A stretch of DNA of 64,000 nucleotides from positions 24,774 through 88,773 of the forward strand of contig CANIVU010000019.1 of the NCBI GenBank assembly GCA_947470805.1, written 5' to 3'. The translations under genes were made by a program, and so were the position numbers. The stretch's first letter is position 1. The number at the start of each line of letters is the position of its first letter. Origin of the DNA: Acidobacteriota bacterium. GTDB lineage: Bacteria; Acidobacteriota; Terriglobia; Bryobacterales; Bryobacteraceae. Shown piece by piece: positions 59,477 through 64,000 of this stretch. The notes beneath the pieces were generated by a model, which saw only the letters and a list, made by a program, of their open reading frames with translations, was not told the origin of the DNA and ran no database searches.

Positions 59477-60907
59477 ATGGCCACAGCGAATAAGTCCGTC
59501 TATGTAATCTCTGACCTCCACTTAGGCGGCAAGCCAGCGCTGGACGGCCGTGGTTTTCGTATTTGTACTCGAGAAGCTGAGCTAGCTGCCTTCGTCACCA
59601 AGATCACCAAGGCCGACGCGGGTACGGTTGAGCTCGTCATTAACGGGGACTCGGTGGACTTTCTTGCCGAGAGCAGTGTAGATGCGCCGGAGCGGTGGGA
59701 AGCATTCCGCACTAACGAGGCACATGCCGTTGCCATTCTGGACCGGATCGCCGAACGCTCGGCACTGTTCTTCCAGAGCCTGCAGGCGCTTCTCAAGAAG
59801 GGCCACCGGCTCGTTATCCTGCCCGGCAATCATGACATTGAGTTGAACTTGCCGCAGGTCCGTGCCAGGTTGCGGTACCACGTGGGCGCCAGCGGCCCCG
59901 CCGACTACGAGTTTATTCCGCACGGCGAAGCCTATCGTGTCGGTGACGTGTTGATCGAACACGGCAACCGGGTTGACGACATGAACTTCGTCGACCAGAA
60001 CGAACTCCGCACTTTCTGCGGCATGCTTTCCCGGTGTGACCCGAAGGAGAAGGACTTCCGCTACGATCCGCCCGCCGGCAGCAAACTGGTCGCCGAACTG
60101 ATCAACGACATCAAGAAGACGTACAGCTTTATTGATCTGCTGAAACCGGAAAAAGAGGCAGCGTTTCCGATCATTCTCGCTTTGGAACCGGGGCGGCGCG
60201 GGGATCTACTGCGGATCGCCACGGCGCTCGCCGAAGGAAAGCTCCGGCGATCCAGACAACTCCTCCTAAACTGGACTAATATCTCTGCAGGACCGGAGCC
60301 AGTCTTGCCCCTTCCTAGTGTGGACTCCGAACTCGACCCACTCCAGCAGTCCTTGCTAAGAACAGTGAAGCGCGCCGATTTTGGTGAGTTTCATTCCAGC
60401 AACGGTACCGTCCAGGAGATCGGGGCATTCGATAGATTTCAAAGCTTTGCCGCTCTTCTGTTTGGGCACCGCAACGAAACCTGGAACCAGCGATTGGCGG
60501 ACCTGCTCGCCGCCCTTCGCTCTTTTCAGAATGTTTCTGCGTTCGACCAATCCGTCGAGGCGGATGAAAGTTACGCGGACGAGGCCAGCCGACTCGCGTA
60601 CGGCCCGATTCGACATGTTGTTTTCGGGCACACCCACCTCGCTAAAATGGTCAAACTCGGGGAAGGGCGTTTTTACTTCAACAGCGGCACCTGGGCGGAT
60701 CTGCTGCGGCTTCCGAAGAAAATTCTAGACCCAACGAGGACGTACAGCCCTTTCGCGGAACTGGAAAAGCTGATGAAGAATCTGATTAAACAGAAATACG
60801 ACGGCTATAAGATGTTCCATCCCACCTATGTGCACTTCGTCCAAGACCCAGACGGCCATAGTGTCCAATTCGAACTATGCAACCATAACTGGAAAGCTCT
60901 GTCATGA
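59477..60907 (+). CDS. Calcineurin-like metallophosphoesterase of the accessory operon
   Basis: 476 residues. All five metal motifs are visible: VYVISDLHLGG (D13, H15), INGDSVDF (D58), LPGNHDIEL (N118, H119), LIEHGNR and VVFGHTHLAKM (near 384). A 200-residue insert lies between the last two motifs, much larger than in LpxH-type enzymes of about 240 residues, so this is not simple LpxH. No signal peptide. I chose the ATG at 59477 since the fold begins at once; a GTG at 59423 in frame is possible. The stop overlaps the protease-NTPase start by ATGA. Expected substrate: a nucleotide, nucleic acid or phosphoester; unknown. Confidence 0.8.
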   Translation: MATANKSVYVISDLHLGGKPALDGRGFRICTREAELAAFVTKITKADAGTVELVINGDSVDFLAESSVDAPERWEAFRTNEAHAVAILDRIAERSALFFQSLQALLKKGHRLVILPGNHDIELNLPQVRARLRYHVGASGPADYEFIPHGEAYRVGDVLIEHGNRVDDMNFVDQNELRTFCGMLSRCDPKEKDFRYDPPAGSKLVAELINDIKKTYSFIDLLKPEKEAAFPIILALEPGRRGDLLRIATALAEGKLRRSRQLLLNWTNISAGPEPVLPLPSVDSELDPLQQSLLRTVKRADFGEFHSSNGTVQEIGAFDRFQSFAALLFGHRNETWNQRLADLLAALRSFQNVSAFDQSVEADESYADEASRLAYGPIRHVVFGHTHLAKMVKLGEGRFYFNSGTWADLLRLPKKILDPTRTYSPFAELEKLMKNLIKQKYDGYKMFHPTYVHFVQDPDGHSVQFELCNHNWKALS

Positions 60908-62259
60908 AGACCCCGTGGGCATCTATAGCCAGGATCGAAGTTGGTGGCGCACACAGCGGGACAGGGTTTCTGATCGGGCCCGGCTATGTCGTTACGGCGC
61001 TTCACGTTGTGGGCACCCCGGAAGGACGTCCATCAGGCAAGATCAAGCTATTTTTCAACCTCGACGCCGAGTACGAGGATGGGAGCCCCGTTTTCGAGAC
61101 TCTCGCAACAATCGTTGATGGCCTTTGGGATCATGGCCATGACTTTGCGGTGCTGCAATGTACGGATCCCCCGCCTAGGTCTAAGCCGCTACCTCATACC
61201 GCTCGTTGCCAACAGTACCAGAAGTTCATGTCGCCAGGTTTCGCATTGGAAAACCCGAAAGGCTTCACCGGCAACGGTCAGATTTCCAGCGAGAATGAAC
61301 CAGGGAACACCGCCGGGCCCGTAATCGGGCTCCTATTTGATTTCGGGTGCGGCATACTCATGAGAGGGCATTCGGGCGCTCCCGTCGTCGTGGACGGACG
61401 GGTCGTGGGATTGCTCCGTACCGCCTATTTGGACAGGCAGGAGAAGACACTTGGCGGCCTCGTCCAAGCCACTTCGATTCACCACGTACTGCAATGCTGC
61501 CAAGAGCATTCGCCAACGCTGTTGAGATACCGCCCGGACATTACCTGGCCCGCACCCAATCCCCACAAAGCACCGGTAGTCGCCGACCGCAAGCAGGAGT
61601 TCCAAGACTTCGAGCGAATGATCACCGGACAGTCAAAGCAGCGGGTGTTATTACTCCAAGGCACGAGCGGAACCGGCAAGAGCATCGTCGTTGAGGAATT
61701 TGACCGGTATGCAAGAAGCTTAGGGATTGTAGTTGCGGCAGCAGATCTGAAAGGCGCGCCGACCACCGAGCAGATATTTACCTCGCTTTTGGTGAGTAGC
61801 GGTGGCGATGTTTTCCGCCGAGCCGAGTCAGAGCAAGGAGCGCGCAGGTTGTTCACTCTAGCGGAGGAACTCGAAACCTTGGAGAGGCCAATTCTCTTGG
61901 TGTTCGACAACTGGCAGCAGTCTCCCGACGACCTTCGAAAGTGGATGAAGAACGTTGTATTCCCCAGACTCGACACGATGCCGCATATAAGCGTCCTGAT
62001 CACTGGCCACGAAGTTCCCGAACCGGGATCAGCATCCTGGAAGGAATTCGCTGTGATTCATCAACTGGAATCAATTCCCTCCACCGAAGACTGGTACGAG
62101 TATTACCAGAGAAAAGATCCGACAATTCCGATCACTAAGGACAATATCGAATCACTGCTGCTTACCAATGAAGGCGTCCCACCAAGCGTGATTTCCGCAC
62201 TTCTTTCCACGTTTGGAAGGAAGAAGCTGGCTCTGGGATTTATGGGACCGGCACGATGA
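60904..62259 (+). CDS. Trypsin-like serine protease fused to a STAND-type P-loop NTPase
   Basis: 451 residues. Protease at about 5-205 with an intact triad: GYVVTALHVVG (His34), HDFAVL (Asp80), MRGHSGAPVVVDG (Ser157). NTPase at about 230-440: Walker A LLQGTSGTGKSIV (253-260), Walker B PILLVFDNW (Asp335), then ISVLITGHEVP like the sensor strand of STAND proteins. It ends after the NTPase, where NLR-like proteins usually go on to a winged helix and sensor repeats. Those lie in the next gene, which overlaps by ATGA. No signal peptide, so a cytosolic protease. Probably an effector held inactive until the sensor is triggered. Confidence 0.85.
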   Translation: MKTPWASIARIEVGGAHSGTGFLIGPGYVVTALHVVGTPEGRPSGKIKLFFNLDAEYEDGSPVFETLATIVDGLWDHGHDFAVLQCTDPPPRSKPLPHTARCQQYQKFMSPGFALENPKGFTGNGQISSENEPGNTAGPVIGLLFDFGCGILMRGHSGAPVVVDGRVVGLLRTAYLDRQEKTLGGLVQATSIHHVLQCCQEHSPTLLRYRPDITWPAPNPHKAPVVADRKQEFQDFERMITGQSKQRVLLLQGTSGTGKSIVVEEFDRYARSLGIVVAAADLKGAPTTEQIFTSLLVSSGGDVFRRAESEQGARRLFTLAEELETLERPILLVFDNWQQSPDDLRKWMKNVVFPRLDTMPHISVLITGHEVPEPGSASWKEFAVIHQLESIPSTEDWYEYYQRKDPTIPITKDNIESLLLTNEGVPPSVISALLSTFGRKKLALGFMGPAR

Positions 62260-63839
62260 ACTTCGACGACATTCGACGTCGCCTTCATGAGGCTGAAGGG
62301 AACCCAGAGCTTCTTGCGCTGGCCACTCTTGACTTTGTCCTTTCAGAATATCCGCCAGACATACGCCTCCTAGTGGAGTCTGCTGCAATTCCCCGTTGGT
62401 TTGACCATGAGATCTTGGCCCGGATGAGAGGATGGAAATCTGAGCCCACTGCAGACGACTGGGCAACGCTCATCGAGCTGCCGTTCATCGAATCATTTCA
62501 GGCAAAACGAGGATTCAACGTCCACCAAGTCACACGTTTGGCGCTTCGCCGGAAAATTCGCACAGAAAACCCGGCACGGTTCAAGAGGCTATCCACCATC
62601 GCAGCAGAGATTTGGAATGGCGAAGATACGAGTACCCGTGTTGAACACATCTATCACCAACTGTCGGCAAGCCCACTTGACGGTTCGGACCTTCTAGAGA
62701 AGACCTACTGGAAGTGGAGAAGAGCTGGCAAACTGGAGCGCGTACAGCAACTCGGTGCTGTCCTTGACGAATTGGCAACCTTTCCATTGGCTGATTTCGC
62801 CAAAGGGCGAGTTCTCCTAATCCGCGGCTGCGCCCGCCAAAGTAGAATCCCGTTGAACGAACTTCAAGACACGGTGAATGAGGCGATCGGCTTACTGGTT
62901 CAAACTGGGCCTCAATCGTCCCTTGCGGACGCCTATTTCGTACTCGGAACGATTTCAGAGAAAAAGGGGGAATTGCGGGCGGCCCTCGCCAGTTTCCAAA
63001 CCGCAAAGCGCATCATGGAAGCGCTCACAGGCGCCGAACCCACGAACCCCGATTTGCAGCGGGAACTCTCCGTCTCCCACAACGCCATCGGCTGGATCTA
63101 CAAAGCCCAGGGCAAACTCGAGAAAGCCCTCGACGAATTCCAGGCCGCAAGACTCATCAGGGAAGCGCTCACCGTCCAGGACCCCGCTAACTCCGATTGG
63201 CAACGCGATCTCTCCGTATCCCACAACGCCTTTGGCCGAATCTACCAATCCCAGGGCAAACTCGAGAAAGCTCTCGACGAATTCCAGGCCGACAAACGCA
63301 TCATGGAAGGACTGACCGCCCAGGACCCGGCTAACTCCGATTGGCAACGAGAGTTCTCCGTATCCCACTACGCCATCGGCCACATCTACCAGTCTCAGGG
63401 TAGACTACCGGAGGCTCTCGCCGAATTCCAGGAATACAAACGCATAATCGAAGCGCTCACCGCTATGGACCCCGCCAACTCCGATTGGCAACGCGATCTC
63501 GCCATGTCCTACAGTAACGTCGGTCGCATCTACCAGTCCCAGGGCGAATACGAAAAGGCTCTCGCCGAACTCCAGAAATACAAACGCATCATGCAAACGC
63601 TCACCGCCCTGGATCCCGCTAACTTCGATTGGCAACGCGACCTTTCCGTTGCCCACAATGCGATCGGCAGCATCTACCAGTCCCGGGGCCGACTGACAGA
63701 GGCGCTCACCGAACTGGAATGTGATCTTGCCATCGCGCAACGACTTGCAAGACTGGACCCTACAAACTTGGAATGGCAAGAAGACCTCCGCGTCTCCGCT
63801 GCAACCGTCGAGGCACTGCGGAAGAAGATCCAAGAGTAA
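62256..63839 (+). CDS. Winged-helix and TPR sensor-like protein, apparent second half of a split STAND protein
   Basis: 527 residues. The first 130 (DIRLLVESAAIPRWFDHEIL, FIESFQAKRGFNVHQVTRLA) match the winged-helix part found after the NTPase in STAND proteins. A helical stretch follows, then from about residue 261 six repeats of exactly 48 residues, each with DWQRDLSVSHNAIGRIYQSQ-type sequence, a TPR family known from signalling proteins. The start overlaps the protease-NTPase stop by ATGA, so the two chains are made together. TPR tails of this kind recognise a trigger protein in Avs/NLR systems. Repeat copies 2-5 are nearly identical. Confidence 0.8.
   Translation: MNFDDIRRRLHEAEGNPELLALATLDFVLSEYPPDIRLLVESAAIPRWFDHEILARMRGWKSEPTADDWATLIELPFIESFQAKRGFNVHQVTRLALRRKIRTENPARFKRLSTIAAEIWNGEDTSTRVEHIYHQLSASPLDGSDLLEKTYWKWRRAGKLERVQQLGAVLDELATFPLADFAKGRVLLIRGCARQSRIPLNELQDTVNEAIGLLVQTGPQSSLADAYFVLGTISEKKGELRAALASFQTAKRIMEALTGAEPTNPDLQRELSVSHNAIGWIYKAQGKLEKALDEFQAARLIREALTVQDPANSDWQRDLSVSHNAFGRIYQSQGKLEKALDEFQADKRIMEGLTAQDPANSDWQREFSVSHYAIGHIYQSQGRLPEALAEFQEYKRIIEALTAMDPANSDWQRDLAMSYSNVGRIYQSQGEYEKALAELQKYKRIMQTLTALDPANFDWQRDLSVAHNAIGSIYQSRGRLTEALTELECDLAIAQRLARLDPTNLEWQEDLRVSAATVEALRKKIQE
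63036..63839 (+). repeat. 144-bp tandem repeat array coding TPR units
   Basis: Unit starts at 63036, 63180, 63324, 63468, 63612 and 63756, each exactly 144 bp apart. Each opens with a codon run for DPANSDWQRDL or a close variant. The middle units are highly alike also at silent sites, so they are recent duplications that may vary in number between strains. Confidence 0.9.
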
Positions 63840-63865
63840 CTTAGCTACCCGTGCATATTCCGCGC

Positions 63866-64000
63866 GATGCCGATAGCGATTCCGGGGCGAAGCCGATAAG
63901 GATTCCGGGCGGATGCCGATAACGATTCCGACGGGAAGCCGATAACAATTCCGACGCGATGCCGATGGGAAACCATCGATTCCCGGAATGATTATCGGCA
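63866..64000. repeat. 23-bp direct repeats with one inverted copy, transposon-end-like
   Basis: Units GATGCCGATAnnGATTCCG begin at 63866, 63889, 63912 and 63935, with a partial one at 63958. The window ends in ATTATCGGCA, an inverted copy of the same TGCCGATAAT core. Repeats of this sort at TG...CA ends are typical of IS21-family elements. No transposase is within the window. Confidence 0.6.

Noticed and set aside
59477..60907. LpxH (UDP-diacylglucosamine pyrophosphatase)
   Set aside because: Metal motifs agree, but the protein is about twice the LpxH length with a large insert and sits in an accessory operon rather than with lipid A genes.
63036..63839. Minus-strand genes over the TPR repeats
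   Set aside because: Open minus frames at 62955-63383 and 63405-63833 repeat with the same 144-bp period and merely mirror the TPR codons.
63866..63957. CRISPR array
   Set aside because: The 23-bp units follow each other without spacers and vary in sequence, and no cas gene is near.

Overview
The window reads as a chromosomal segment of a high-GC, Gram-negative soil-type bacterium, most likely an Acidobacteriota of the Bryobacterales/Solibacter kind. This is inferred from the mix of families: LolA and OmpA (an outer membrane), type IV pilus/type II secretion genes in acidobacterial style, Ser/Thr kinases with TPR tails, a kinase paired with a divergent ECF-type sigma factor, an excisionase-type HTH fused to a propeller, GH88, and many small secreted proteins. 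No rRNA, tRNA or CRISPR array is visible.

Layout. 0-7.6 kb holds secreted and membrane proteins, a secreted kelch/Ig protein, a membrane-anchored HTH sensor and a minus-strand operon EF-hand protein, ApbE-DUF2271, PepSY (extracytoplasmic flavin chemistry). 7.8-15.7 kb is a plus-strand operon lolA, pilC, pilB, pilM, pilN, pilO, pilP and a pseudopilin-like gene, most junctions overlapping, followed by a frameshifted Ser/Thr kinase. 18-23 kb has a secreted protein, recX, two small membrane coiled-coil proteins and an M1-type peptidase. 23.2-33.2 kb is a chemosensory locus: PilZ protein, cheA (hybrid), cheW, a soluble double-PAS receptor, a glutamyl-tRNA-reductase-like gene, cheY, cheB, cheR, cheX. 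33-41 kb is mixed: lactate permease, OmpA protein, GH88, CDGSH protein, hpt, an M15-like protein, rsfS. 41-47 kb is a minus-strand run with a Gld-type ABC system, fabI and a Gfo/Idh/MocA protein. 47-59 kb carries recG, rsmD, a second Gfo/Idh/MocA protein, a UDG-like protein, an ArsR-SRPBCC-DUF1801 operon, and a sigma factor opposite a kinase with two secreted proteins behind it.

The most striking region is 59.4-64.0 kb. A decayed amidohydrolase gene ends there in lower-GC DNA holding three genes joined by ATGA overlaps: a calcineurin-like phosphoesterase, a trypsin-like protease fused to a P-loop NTPase, and a winged-helix/TPR protein with six 48-residue repeats. Together genes 2 and 3 look like a STAND (NLR/Avs-like) protein split in two. 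Just downstream are 23-bp direct repeats resembling transposon-end sequences. I propose this as an accessory, probably anti-phage or conflict, system. The second unusual item is the glutamyl-tRNA-reductase paralogue inside the chemotaxis locus.
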